Position numbers and translations under genes: made by a program. 64,000 nucleotides of DNA from Emmonsiellopsis sp. PD_33. Its lineage: Eukaryota > Ascomycota > Eurotiomycetes > Onygenales > Ajellomycetaceae. The stretch lies in NCBI GenBank assembly GCA_032988165.1, contig JANTQF010000049.1, forward strand, positions 105,936-169,935, written 5' to 3'. Below, one piece after another: positions 46,513-58,500 of this stretch. The stretch's first letter is position 1. Each line of letters opens with the position of its first letter. A model generated the notes under the pieces. The model was not told the origin of the DNA. It saw only the letters and a list, made by a program, of their open reading frames with translations, and made no database searches.

Positions 46513-46899
46513 TCAATTCGCCGTGTAAATGCTGAAAATGGTGATAACGCCGGCGCAATGCATTGAAAAAAACAAAAACATGACCATCCATAAACAAGTA
46601 TAAAAATCCACTCCGCGCATGGTTCGACCGACGCCATCCATGCGATGGGTATCCCAGAATGATTCCAACGCCTGCACACAGAAGTGTTTACCGGGTCCTC
46701 GGTGTGCGATCCATCCTCTAGGAATGGGATTAGCACAGTTAGAAATTCAAGAGGGTGGTTGGTAGTACCAGTCTCTCATTCCAACTGTACCTAACGCGCA
46801 AAGAAGACGCCAGAATGCGTTGATGATCAGGGCACTCAGACATATTACCATCGTCGAATCATGAGCGATACGACGGACGGCTTTATAGCTCGAGGGCAT
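46513..46899 (-). CDS. Small two-helix membrane protein (hypothetical)
   Basis: Two exons on the minus strand, 46899-46791 and 46715-46513, joined through a 75-nt intron (GTACAG, TGCTAAT branch, TAGAG) with matching phase, giving 103 residues. Both exons are short, but each encodes a hydrophobic helix: MVICLSALIINAFWRLLCAL (about 17-36) and YTCLWMVMFLFFSMHCAGVI with following residues (about 75-99), with a soluble loop (HRGPGKHFCVQALESFW) between. The frame is open further upstream of the ATG, so an additional 5' exon is possible. No family recognised. Its 3' end lies some 1.2 kb from the sulfotransferase-like gene and its 5' side faces the end of the heptad-repeat gene. Confidence is limited by size. 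Confidence 0.4.
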
Positions 46900-47131
46900 T
46901 GCTTCGACCACCGCATGTGTAATAGGTAGCGATTCGGTAGCGGACGTGATAGAACGCGACGCTTGCCACTGCTATTGCTCAATTGAATTAGCTTTTCAAC
47001 TCAATTTTGCAAGTATGCAATGGGACAAGCAGATCCCAGTAGGCAACGATGCAAATGATATGAGGAACACGCAAATCCAGCACCCATGCAGTATCACCAC
47101 CGTGATAGCATTTCCCAAACGGAAAATGTTA

Positions 47132-48737
47132 TTAGGGACTTGGTGTCTCCGACATGTGTCCTGGAATCCAAAGACCATCGTCTCCAACGGATCTCGGCGA
47201 GATAATTTCGGTGGGGACGGTGTCTGGAACTGTGTTCGACCCATAGTCCTGCATAGATGCGGATTCGTCAAACTGGGGTCGAGCACGAAGGCTAAGCTTG
47301 GGCGAATCTGCTGGCGACTGTTGTACTCGTTCGAGGGAGTTGGGCTTCAGTCGAATCCGTCCACGTTCCAAGGCGTGTAGAAGAATGGTGTTGACCTCAT
47401 CGGAAACGATTCCTTTGAGTTTGCTCATCGTCTCATCCGACACCTGTGACGCGTGTACATTCCATCCCAGTTTGTCAAGTTCTTCGGAAACAATCGATTT
47501 GGCGTCGAGGGCCGGGCCAGTATATATTCGATGAAGATTGGTCGGCGACGTCTCGTTCGAACGGCGAGAAAGCTTTGATGGTTTCGGCTTCGATGAAGAG
47601 CTGATAGATGCCACTTCGTCTTGCATACGCTTGTGGGCGGTGGGAATGACGTGGCCTTGAGGACCCTCTCCAACTTCATTTCGGATCTTGTAATAAACCA
47701 GACCCAAGGTAGCAGCGAGAGCTTGATGACAGGCCTCTGGATACAGTCGAGTTGCCTCCGCGCGTGTGAGGTCAGAGGGAAGGTCGCTAGAGTCACTGGA
47801 GTCGCTCATATTTCCGTCGGTGGCAAATGTCGAATCGTGGGCATGTGGCAAGCGACTCCAATATTGATATCCTTCGAGCTCATAAAAGTCGGCAAGTTCG
47901 ACGAGTCGGTGAACTAAAAGAGAGCAGTCTTAGTATGACTGCCCATCCCCCATTATATTTCACCCTCCTTTGCTTACCTCTGTTGCGTTTCTTGAGACAC
48001 CAAAACTTCCAAACAGTTCGAGGAAAATATTCAGGCCAACGAATGGAGCCGTCGTCTTCGAGGAAGGGGACTCTAGTGATGGGTGCATGTGCCGTCTGGG
48101 CAAGGGAATTAAATCGTACACTTTCCATATGCTTCATCCGTGACTCCACGGCAGAAACACGAGAGATAACGGCTCCAAAGTTCTGGGATGTTTCCCTCTG
48201 GAAAGTCATCATATCGATTCGAAGCTGGCTAACGATGGCTTGGATCTGGCTGATATCGGTGCGAGTGGCACAAACGTCGGTGTGAAGTTTCTGAACATCA
48301 AGTTGGAGTTGGTTGACATCGGTTTGCAGTTGAGTAATGTCGCTCTGGAGAAATGTCTCCTTTGAAACAAGTTGGCCAACGTGAGTCTTCAGCTGCAGCA
48401 TTTCCGACTTCAGCTGGGAAAGATCCGTCTTCAACTGGGATATATCCTGCTTGGCCCTTCCCACATTCAGATCAATACGGGTGGACACCTGTCGTTGCCC
48501 GTCAAATTCCCTTCGAATGAATTCATCTTCCCGATTTCGACGGTCGACGTAATCTTCCTTGGTGAATAAAGCGCCACGGAGTTCGATAACTTTCGCATCC
48601 AGTTGGTGCAGGCGGTCATGTATATGGAGAAGTGCTGGGTCAGAGACGGATGGAGGAGTGGATTCTCGTTTCACTGATAGTCTGGGACTGGTCGTCATAC
48701 TGGAAGCCCTCATAAGGCTTCTTTCAACTGAGCTCAT
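47132..48737 (-). CDS. Heptad-repeat coiled-coil protein (fungal hypothetical)
   Basis: Two exons on the minus strand: 48737-47978 and 47913-47132; the 64-nt intron (GTAAGC..TTTTAG) joins in phase and gives 513 residues. The start is MSSVERSLMR; an in-frame upstream extension is Ser/Leu-rich and reads like the untranslated leader. Residues about 75-175 contain some eleven nearly perfect heptads of the type DISQLKT, DLSQLKS, DITQLQT, DVNQLQL, an unusually regular repeated coiled coil. After it comes WPEYFPRTVWKFWCLKKRN, spanning the exon junction, then VHRLVELADFYELEGYQYW, and an acidic Ser-rich tail. The WPxYFPxTVWKFW block looks like a conserved domain of fungal proteins whose function I do not know. 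No catalytic motif. Confidence 0.82.
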
Positions 48738-51700
48738 GATGAAGAGAAAAAGGAGAAAGGAAGACAAAAGAAGACAAACAAAGGCGTGTGCTAAATAGCA
48801 GGCAAATCTATATATCAGGAGCCATTTTGACAGCAAACAGTTGTATTCGAAATAGCATGAAATGGGTGTGAAATGCAGCGATTGCAGCAAAGGGTCAGAA
48901 TGTGGATGGAGAAGGGAGGAGGCGAAGGAGGACAAAGGGGCATGGCGACAAAGGGAGGAAAAGTGGGAAAATAGGACTTCATGGGGCAAAGTTGGCTGTG
49001 ACGCTGGGTTCGGGTTCCACCGTGGCATCATTCATGCAATGAAGCCGGCGGATCGAGCCCCATGAGAAACCACTAGCCCCAAACTGGCAATATCTGCCAC
49101 TGCCAAGATAGACGGTGTATTTCTAGTGCGACCGAGACAATCTCCGATACCACCAGTGGTATTTCGAACGCCAGAGCGCCCGACACACACGTCCAGGCGA
49201 AGAACGGAAAGTCGGCGGATTTTCATCCAAAAAAAGAGAGGCAAATTGGAAGCAAGATAGCTCTTGGATTCGAGAGAACTGTCATGTTGCAAAAGAAGTA
49301 AAAAAAAAGGGACAAAAGACTGTCTCAAATGATGGGAAAGAAAGCAAGGCTGGGGCGGATGCTGATTATTCTGCCGGAAAGTGAGAACAATCTCAAAGGA
49401 GGGGGAACGACAGGCTTGGGGCGACAATCAGCCCAAGCCAAGATTCTGCCACCTGGACACTTGGTCAGGCTGAAGCGGCAGCACGGATCGGCTGGAACAC
49501 ACGAGGGCGGTGGGCGTCTTAACTAACGCCGGAAGCGGCTAGTGGGCAGCTCATTATCAGGAAGTTGCTGCTCGGCGGTTAGGATGATTGGACCACGCTG
49601 GGAATGCGAGAATCATGCCTGCAGCAGCCTGCAGTAGCGCCATGCACACCTTCGCGAGGAGAATACGGGCCACCCTTGCAGCTGGTAATACGACCGTATT
49701 GCACTAGTCGGATCGTGCTTTGTGATTGATGTCAGCAAACAAGGAAATCCCGCCTGGATAGGTAGGGCTTAGAAATTGTCACCTGACTCACCTTCGCCTC
49801 CTTGATCCCAAAATAGCTGACGGATCGGATAATCCAGCAAAGGCGACTTGGTGCAACTTGCTGACTCATTCTCGGTCACTCTTTGTACAGGGATGGGCGC
49901 AGCGCGTTTGGCGGCAATAGCCATGTCTTGCCGAGAATGATAAAGACATAAGCAGGGATCGGGAACTATCATCGAGTCAGTAAGGCTCATGCGTGCCTCA
50001 TCGCATGCTGGATAAGGTGGCGCGGAGAGATAGTCTCGCTATGTCATATCCTCAACAAAATTTCGACATGATATCCCGTGCAAATCAATGAAGAATGAAA
50101 TGATAAAAATAGAACTTTATCATATCAGCATAGGAGTTAGGGTTGGAGAAAAAAAAACCCTGCTCATCCGACATTTTGTCGTCATCATAGGATGTGTACC
50201 AGGCAATGACTGGGGCGCCATAGATCGTTAAAAAGCATTGGGAGCAACCGTTGACTCAAAAGAAACCAATCCTATAGCATAGACGCCCGCGAAGGTCACT
50301 AGTCATGATCATCCACGGCCAGACAATATGGTAGTCCCGAGTCATATTCTGGTCAGGGGCATCAGTTGTCATGTATTCCATGCCAGTGTTGCATCATAGC
50401 CTGGAGATCCGGGTCCTTCGGCTAGGGAATGACATCCACCTTTCGACACCTTGGCCGGATTAACATGGAACAGTCTTTCTTTTGTCGCCATGACCTCTGA
50501 TCCTGTCTCTTTAGGCCTAGTATGCAATTGGAGGAGTCAGTTTCACTACCCTCCGTTAAGCGTCCTTTTCGGAACTTTCGCCTAAGCAAAGGGGTTGCCA
50601 ATTCTCACGTCGGGATACCTAGAGTAACGTAAATTATGATTAGCAAAGATATGAGGGAGATGCCACCCGAAATCAAAAGCTTGCCTCGGCCGACATATGT
50701 AACCCCCCATTTGCGGGACGGCGCAGGCCAAAATCACACCATGACGAAGGAGTAAAACAGCGAATATGCATTTTGACATCTTCAATCCTTGGACTAAACC
50801 CATTTTGGCGCAGTCACTGTTGATACCCATTCACAGAGTCCTCCCGGAGGGCGATATCGGGTCAATATGATATCAATGCAAGAAAATGGCAATCACAGCA
50901 AGCCTTGAAATTGGCTAAAATTTTCAACTCCGTTCAACCCCCTCTAGGAAGGGAACAGGTGTTGTAACAACTTGGACATAGAGTCTCTCTTCAAAAATTG
51001 CAGAGTAAGACGTGGTATCATCCCAGCAAGGGGTATATATAAACACAGCTTAACACATCCATCCACACACGATGAATCACGCGGGACATGAGAAAGGGGG
51101 GAGGGATGTGCTGTTGCGCCCTATGAACAACATTGGAATTCTGTCTGATTCCATGGGAATCTTTCCCCATCACTCTCTGGAGCATCCTGGGGCCGAATAT
51201 GCAGAATGATAGTAGCCACCGTCCATGTCGAACTGAGCAGAAGCAAGACGAAGATTGGAAGACTGGGGATGGGGAGTGAGAATCAAAGACACGCTTTCCC
51301 TAAAACGGTTTGTCCAACCTTTAGGCACCCGTGCGGCTCAGCGGATTAACTAATGTTCCGATATTATTTGCGGAGCGAAGCAGAGCAATATATATACTGG
51401 CTTAATCCCTGCTAATTGTGGATCCCTCGTCCCGATTGGGAGTCTTGGCAGGATCCTGCAATCTGATTGGTGTGAACTTGAACCGATGTCACGTGACCTA
51501 AGCGAAGGGCAGTAACGTGACTTAGGTCTTGGCGCAGCCTTTCCTTTTGCGGCCTAGCGCCACTTCCCGCGGACCTCGCGGTCTGCAACGTCTTTGAACA
51601 CTGAGAGGCTCGTGGGCAAGCAGTATTTTTGTCACGTGATCGTATATCAACTCCCAGAATCTAACTTCAACATCAAACTTCAAATAAATGGACTAGCATC

Positions 51701-52332
51701 TCTTCATTTTTTGTGCTTCGGTGGTTCATTTGAGCTCTATTGAAAGGTCTATATCCGGTTAAAGGAAGGAGAGCCTAGTGACTGCAGTTTTGTCTGTCAA
51801 CTAACAACATGATAGGGGGGCACAGAGTGGTATGTTTGAAATATATATATTTCCATCCAGCCCATTGATGCGCCGGAGTTTAACATACGAATTCACATTT
51901 TGTCATCGAAATGCGAGACATATGCGAATATCAGAAGGGAATATGTCGTTTAGCATATTGTATTCCGGTCTCATCCCACCGGCAGGGCTGAGACAAGAAG
52001 CGCAGGACAAGCTTTGCCAACCACGCGGGAATTCGCTCGGCGGAAACGACGCACTTCCTGCATATTTCACTGGGCTGACGGAATTTGCCGGCAAAAGTGT
52101 CTGAAAGGTCGACTCCTTCCTTGCTTGCTGTAGTCGTCTATGGCCTACAGCATCGCGCTTGCTTTGATACGCTTGACTCGCAACAGCCGTGGTTTACACA
52201 CGATGAGAAATCCGCGATGGAGGTTGATGTTCCATCCATGGGAAGCCGTTCTGTTTAACCATTGCATACAGTTAGACTTCTTGCTCGCACTTCATCGTAT
52301 TATGCCATTGCTACGTATTCTTGGATGCCATC
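48738..52332. other. 3.6-kb intergenic region without a gene
   Basis: Divergent promoters of the heptad-repeat gene (minus) and the GH16-like gene (plus). No ORF here has splice partners or family features; the largest, about 80 codons at 50582-50830, looks random. CACGTG boxes lie at 51490-51495 and 51633-51638. Confidence 0.5.
51490..51638. promoter_or_regulatory. Pair of CACGTG (E-box) motifs
   Basis: GTCACGTGAC-type site at 51488-51497 and the palindrome TCACGTGA at 51632-51639, about 140 bp apart and 700-850 bp upstream of the GH16-like gene. CACGTG is bound by bHLH regulators such as Pho4, Cbf1 and SREBP-like proteins. The link to the downstream gene is inference. Confidence 0.35.
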
Positions 52333-52336
52333 ATGA
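52325..52336 (+). promoter_or_regulatory. Minimal uORF overlapping the main start codon
   Basis: ATG CCA TCA TGA begins at 52325 and its stop codon overlaps the main ATG at 52333 as ATGA. Ribosomes starting at the first ATG would terminate on top of the real start. It could lower translation of the GH16-like gene or allow termination-reinitiation. Confidence 0.5.
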
Positions 52337-53697
52337 GATATCCTCTTTGCTTTACAGTTATCTTCGCCCTATGCCTCAAAGTAGTGGCACTGGAAAGCCC
52401 CCCGGCCAACCTCACCAAGGAGCCAAACGACCATGTTGAGACAAATGTGGATAGATGCGAGTGCTACATAGTGTCTGGTCCCGAGCCGGGCTATTTCCAA
52501 AACTATATGTTTTACGATTTCCGATCTGTTTCTCCAGAGAAGACGTGGTCGCCGGATAACACAGCCCATGGCACTCCTCGGAATAGGACTGTCAATCTGA
52601 ACCGGGAATTCCGCGTGAACCTCGAAGAAACCGGCTTTTTGGATGACTGGGTAATCCAAGATTGGAGTCGGAATAGCTCAAAGCTGTTTCCAATCCCGAT
52701 CGCCAACGACTATGACAACGTTTTTGTTGTCGAGAATACAACCAACAGCACAACTGACACAACCTATCTTGCCCTTCGTACCACGAGATTAGACAATCAC
52801 ACATCAACGGCGGAGATTGAAACATATTCGTCTGATTTCTTTCGATGCTCCTTTCGAGTTCGACTGCGTCTTCACGATGGCGAAAACGGACGACTAGAAG
52901 ATGTGGATGGGGATGAAGATGAGTGGGACGAGGAAGATGGCGAAGAAGGCCCTGATTTTGGTGCTGGAAAACCAGCGCATAAAGGACGAAACCACACAAA
53001 CCTAGTTCCATCCAACCATCGCGAGCGTCCACCTCCCAACGGAGCCGTAGCCGGCATTTTCACATTTCACTCTGTGCATGTTGAATCGGACATCGAAATA
53101 TTAACCTCTGATCCTAATACTCTGGTCCACTATGCAAACCAGCCGGACTGGGACCCCCTCACCGACGAGGAAATACCTGGATCTGCCACAACGACACATG
53201 TACCTGTGCCTTGGACAGAGTGGGCAAATCACCGGCTGGATTGGTTCCCAAACATGACTCGCTGGTATCTCGATAATCAACTTCAGGACGAAAAGAGTTA
53301 TCGAGTCCCCGATAAACCAAGCATGCTTGTTTTGAATCTATGGAGTGATGGTGGTGAATGGTCTGGAAACATGTCTGTTGGGTCTGCTGTATATATGGGC
53401 GTTGAATGGATCGAAGTTGCTTACAATACGTCTTCGGATGTTACCGAATTATCCGACGTAACCGACCAAAGCCGCCCGAGTCACCAAAGACAATCTGCAC
53501 GTCGTCACCGCAAGCACATGATGGAGAACAGGCTTAGGGAAAAGAGGAAGAATAAACACCGGGATAAGGGCAAAGGCCGACAGAAGGTCGACGACGATAA
53601 CGACGAGTGGAAATGCCAAGTTGCATGTCGAATTGACGATGTCGCTACGATTGGATCGCCGGAGGTTGTGTGGGACTTTTCTGTGCCTAAGCAGTGA
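52333..53697 (+). CDS. Secreted GH16-like glucanase/lectin-fold protein
   Basis: A single-exon ORF of 454 residues from the ATG at 52333. It begins with a signal peptide (MRYPLCFTVIFALCLKVVAL). Residues ~40-390 read as a concanavalin-A-like beta-jelly roll: FQNYMFYDFRSV, DFFRCSFRVRL, GIFTFHSV followed by the E251-S-D253-I-E255 motif that corresponds to the GH16 catalytic ExDxE, then HRLDWFPNMTRWYLDN and LNLWSDGGEWSG, VEWIEVAYN. At least ten Asn-x-Ser/Thr sites suggest heavy glycosylation. An acidic loop (DVDGDEDEWDEEDGEEG) precedes the catalytic strand and a basic, Lys/Arg-rich segment (about 410-435) follows the fold. A final Cys pair (KCQVAC) closes the protein. It probably acts on cell-wall or environmental beta-glucans; the substrate is unknown. 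No GPI signal was seen. Confidence 0.78.
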   Translation: MRYPLCFTVIFALCLKVVALESPPANLTKEPNDHVETNVDRCECYIVSGPEPGYFQNYMFYDFRSVSPEKTWSPDNTAHGTPRNRTVNLNREFRVNLEETGFLDDWVIQDWSRNSSKLFPIPIANDYDNVFVVENTTNSTTDTTYLALRTTRLDNHTSTAEIETYSSDFFRCSFRVRLRLHDGENGRLEDVDGDEDEWDEEDGEEGPDFGAGKPAHKGRNHTNLVPSNHRERPPPNGAVAGIFTFHSVHVESDIEILTSDPNTLVHYANQPDWDPLTDEEIPGSATTTHVPVPWTEWANHRLDWFPNMTRWYLDNQLQDEKSYRVPDKPSMLVLNLWSDGGEWSGNMSVGSAVYMGVEWIEVAYNTSSDVTELSDVTDQSRPSHQRQSARRHRKHMMENRLREKRKNKHRDKGKGRQKVDDDNDEWKCQVACRIDDVATIGSPEVVWDFSVPKQ

Positions 53698-55557
53698 TCT
53701 TACTAGGGGGTATATGGAGTTATGGAGTGTACTTTCTCAGCGAATGAAGGTACAAATTTCGGTATATTCTTTGGACCTTCTGGCGCCTTTTTGAGGCCGT
53801 CCAAGTCCATCTAGTTTATGAGTATGATGTACTTTGGATTGAACGGGAGCACCTCATGCTCATCGTGATTCAACAATCATTTTTAGAGTGAATTAATAAA
53901 TATGTTTGTTTTATTCAACATGTCTTCTTTCCCTTTTCTGCTTAGATTGCATATCGTGAGATATTTACCTCTTCATACCTTGCGCCTTGTAGGAAAGCAA
54001 ACCACAAAACACCAGATCAAAGAAAGAATGTTTTCTATCAGCCACCAAAATAAAAAGTTTCCATGATAAGACACTTCCCAACTCCTGTCCGCAGATATAA
54101 CTACTTGCCCCATTCTTCAACGGCATTCATACCGCTTACACCTTGCAGCGGCCTCGGATTTTGGGAATGTATCCTTTGTTAGGTAGTGCGTAAGGCAAGT
54201 AAGTACCTGGAGACAACAAAAGACAGACTGACATCTTAAATGCAAACCCAGCTTCATCTCATTTCTGCACCTCTGCAACCCCCCGTAAATGCAGGTAGAT
54301 GTTTAACTGGCGATGAGTGATTTTCTCCAGAATGCAACGGTGTCATATAATGGGGCATTGTCATACATTGATGGCAGTGTGTAGTGCAATGCTACTAAGA
54401 ATAATAATAAGAATAACAATAATAATAATAAAATGTTTGGCAGGAGCGCAGATGAGAAGGAGGATGATGTTCTTTGTTTATATGCACAGTGTATGTATGT
54501 GTGTTTTGTTGGTAGGATTTTTTAGCCCCTGGGCAGGGGAAGTTGATATCAGAGCTCGAAGTTACATTTAGCTATCCATAGTAGTTACATACCAGTGGGA
54601 AAAGGAAAGAGAAGCTACCAGGGTCCTGGGATTGTTTGAGAAGGTCTCTATATTATTAACTAGTAGTTATCCCAAAGTCCCAGCTTCCTAAGATCAACTG
54701 CATGATTCTTTGGTTGACACCATGCCGTGTGTAGCTACGCAAAATCGTGCGTAACTATTTATATTTTGAATCATTCAAGCCCCAGCTCCCGCCCTCTTCG
54801 GCTGCATAAAACGGGCGGATCGTAGCTAGATTGCTACCTATTATCAATGGCCCCAAAATCAAACAAGCGAGCCAATCGCGCGGACTTAACTAGTTCAGCC
54901 AATATCCCACGCCGCTCAGGGCTGCAACATCATGCATTGAAATCCAACAGGTCAACCACCACCAGCATCCAAGGAATGGTTGCTTACACTGCCAATAGGT
55001 CTGATGAGATGTTATTGTGCATTGTGCCACCCCATCATTCTAACAATGTATGGACTGCAGGGTGTGGTTTCCAGCCCATGTGGCTTGACCCAAGAAGTGT
55101 GTCCTGGGTTAAGATTCACAATTAAGATTCACTGTCCTACTCACCAATGCATGACGTCGCATTCAAAGGAAAGCCTATTATTCTTGACCATTCTTTATCT
55201 CAAATACCATACATGGCATGGACTGGGATGATGATCTGGCTTCCCGTCAACCTCCATGATTCGATTCAATGCAACTCGGCTGTTCCATTGGTGAAACCGA
55301 AATAGTTGCAGAAGCAGGGCAAGCTTCCTGGTTAGATAAAGGCGGAGGGATCCCTGAGATGCTGAGATGAAGCTTTAATGCTCAACCTTTCGAAAATTTG
55401 GGCAACCAGTTAAGGCAGCTTCCTAAGGGTTTGTCCTTTAATCCGTGGATCGATGCATATACACTCCGTCAGCAGCCTAGATAGCAAACAGTGCTCCGTT
55501 TGGATGACTGAGCTGGCTGTATCTGGCTGAACAACGCGGTTTTGCCCAAATATAGCC
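53698..55557. other. Intergenic region, no gene seen
   Basis: 3' flank of the GH16-like gene and promoter of the P-type ATPase gene. It contains an imperfect (AAT)n microsatellite at about 54397-54431. Short ORFs at 54317-55231 have no recognisable features. Confidence 0.5.
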
Positions 55558-58500
55558 ATGTCTCCGGAGAAGGAAGCGTGCTGTACCGGGTGTTCGAGGG
55601 ATGATAGCTCGTCTGTGTACTCCGGGTGTGAGGATGAGTGTTGTTCGTCTACCAAGTCTGAATCTGCAGATCAAAAAACATGCTGCAATAACGGATGCAG
55701 GGATAAAGAAGAAGAAAAGATCCGTTCTTTCACTCCTGGATGTGGGTGTTGTGAAATGCCCAATGGCCCGCACGCAGATGGATCTGGAGAGCACAAGGAG
55801 CACGCTGGAACAGATACTGGGAGGCACAGCCCAGATTGTTGTTCTTCAAAGCTAGCAAACGAAGAGCGGGAGGGAGCGGATGGATGTTGTGACACGGCAA
55901 ACGACTGCTGCAGCAAGGAAAATAGGAAACGGAAATCCTGTGGCTCCGACGAGGACATGGAGGTTAAGAACGAGAACGGGTGCTGTTCTGGCAAGCTATC
56001 GTGCTGCAAAAGCGAAAATCAGCCTCGACTTGATTTCTGGGACCCGATATCTCCAGATCAAGGCCAATTGGACTCGTGTTGTTCAGCACCACCTCCTCGT
56101 CGCCGTGGATATACTACTGTTGGAGCCTCCCCCATGTCGGTTATCGAAGAGAGCCCATGCTGTACAGAGGAGGGCGAGTGCGAGTGTTCCGGTAAGCAGA
56201 CTCCTATATGCTTGGTCTATAGTATAGCTACTGACTGGACTGTGTAGACGAATGTTTAATCGAATATGCGTCTCACCTGTGCTCGATGGACACCGAACAC
56301 GGCGACGAAGGCACCACGCCCTCCGAACTAGACGACTGCTGTACCGGCGACGAGATGCGGTTTCTTCCCGAAGACCGTCCTCCCGCTCGCCGATCCCGAG
56401 CGGAATCTGCGATGTCCGGGTGGTCCCTTCCCGAGAATTTTGAGCCGCCCCCGAGACACCCGGACCACGTTCTCCGTCGCAGGATCACCGCGACACCATG
56501 TTCTCGCCATCTGAACATGGCCTCGGAGTACGCCAATGATTATGTGCCCAAGGGAGCGGCTACGGAGAGCTCTTCCTCTGCGGATGCGACCTATGTGTCG
56601 AGTATTGCCAATATTATTCGGCGATGTTTCTGCAGAGGGCCTCGACGGTTTATATTTCCCAACGACAAAAGCTGCTGCACGATTCGCCGCGAGCGCATGC
56701 AAGCCTTTAACCCGTCCAATAAATTCAGTACGATTCCCTCCAAGCCCTCCACGGATGAGATACCTATCGTCGACACACCGCAACGCTCCCTAGAAACCGA
56801 CATCGAACAGTGCGGGGCGGACCAACTATGTTCACTAACCCTTGGCGTCGTTGGGATGACATGTACAGGATGCGAGTCGAAGTTGCGAAGAGTTTTGAAT
56901 TCGTTCCCCGGTATCAGCGACGTTCGGACGAGCTTTATACTGAACCGTGCCGATATTGTCTACGACCCCTTGCAAATCAGCGATCCAGTCGAAATCACAT
57001 CTCAGGTAAAAAAGGTTACTGGTTTCATATGCACTGTCCTTCGAACGGGGTTGGCGGCTACAGATATCCCAGGGGAGCGAGTTCATGTCGCAAATCTTGA
57101 TACGGAAGGAAAAGACAGGATCCAAGAAATCGATGGGGTGAGCCAGGTCATGCCAATTCGTGGGGGAACGTTTGAGATAATTTATGACCCGCGGACTATT
57201 GGGATCAGGGACATTCTTGAGGTCGCAAATTCACATATTGGAGGCGGTGGAGGTGTTCACCTAGCTCTGAACAGCTCGTCGGAAGAAGTCGCCCAAGCTG
57301 TCGAAGATTCGCACTGGTTCTGGATGATCGTTCGTACAGCCATAGCAGTTGTATTAACAGTCCCGGTACTCGTGTTTGCATGGGCTCCTATTGCGAGAAA
57401 CGCCCCGTTCCCTGACCAAACATATTTCATCTGCTCAGCTTTCGCTCTTGCAACCGTCGTGCAGCTCCTCGCAATACCGATCTACAAGCACGCATTTCAG
57501 TCCTTGGTATATCAAAAAGAAATAGATATGGACGTCCTGGTATCACTTTCTATCACGAGTGCTTACATCTATTCTATCGTGTCATTTGCTTTTGAGTTAC
57601 GCGACCAGACGGAATTTACTGCTTTGGGTCATCCGATTTTTGAGACGAGTTCATTGCTCGTCACTTTGATATTATTAGGCAGGTTGATGGCTGCATGGGT
57701 TAGAAGGAAAGCTCAAAACTCTATAAAACTGGGCGGATCGCAATCAAAAGCTGCTCGAGTTATCAAGAAATCGTCCATCAAAACCGGCTCCGCGACTCCT
57801 TTCGCTACAGATTCGGACGACTGTGAACCCGAGTTCATCGACAGTTCTCTACTCCACTACGGAGATATTATTCAAGGAAAAGAGTCTGAGCATATTGTCA
57901 CCGACGGCATCATCATTGATGGCAGTGCGGAAATGGATGAAGCGCACATCACGGGCGAAACCGACCCTGTTGTTCGCTCCAAGAAGTCCTACGTCTACGC
58001 CGGGTCGACCATCCTCAATGGACAAATCAATTATCGAGTAACGAGGCTTGTGTCAGAGAACACACTCAGTATTGTCAAGCACCTCGTTTCCACCGCAGCA
58101 TCATCGAGAACAAAAATCCTTGAGAGAGCTGATTTGGCCGCCTCATACCTGACTCCGTTGATCCTCGCTGTAGCTTGTGCCGCATTCCTTGTCTGGGTCC
58201 TCATCAATAAGCTTGTGAGGGATTGGGCTGATACTGGATCATCAATCAATGCTCTTACACATGCAATCTCGATCTTGGCCATCAGCTGTCCCTGTGCATT
58301 GGCCCTCGCAGTTCCGATGGTCCTTACTGTTGCAAGCACCGTTGGCGCGAAGAAAGGCGTTCTTTTCAAAACAGGAGCGGCACTCGAGGTCGGACATCGA
58401 ATTAGCCATGTCGTTTTTGACAAAACAGGCACCTTGACCTCGGGACACTTATCCCTCGTTCGTGAAATATTTTGCGAAGAATCTGGTGAAAGTAATCAAG

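Noticed and set aside
54847..55125. 92-codon plus-strand ORF starting MAPKSNKRANR
   Set aside because: Good start context but no recognisable domain and no spliced continuation; not enough to call a gene.
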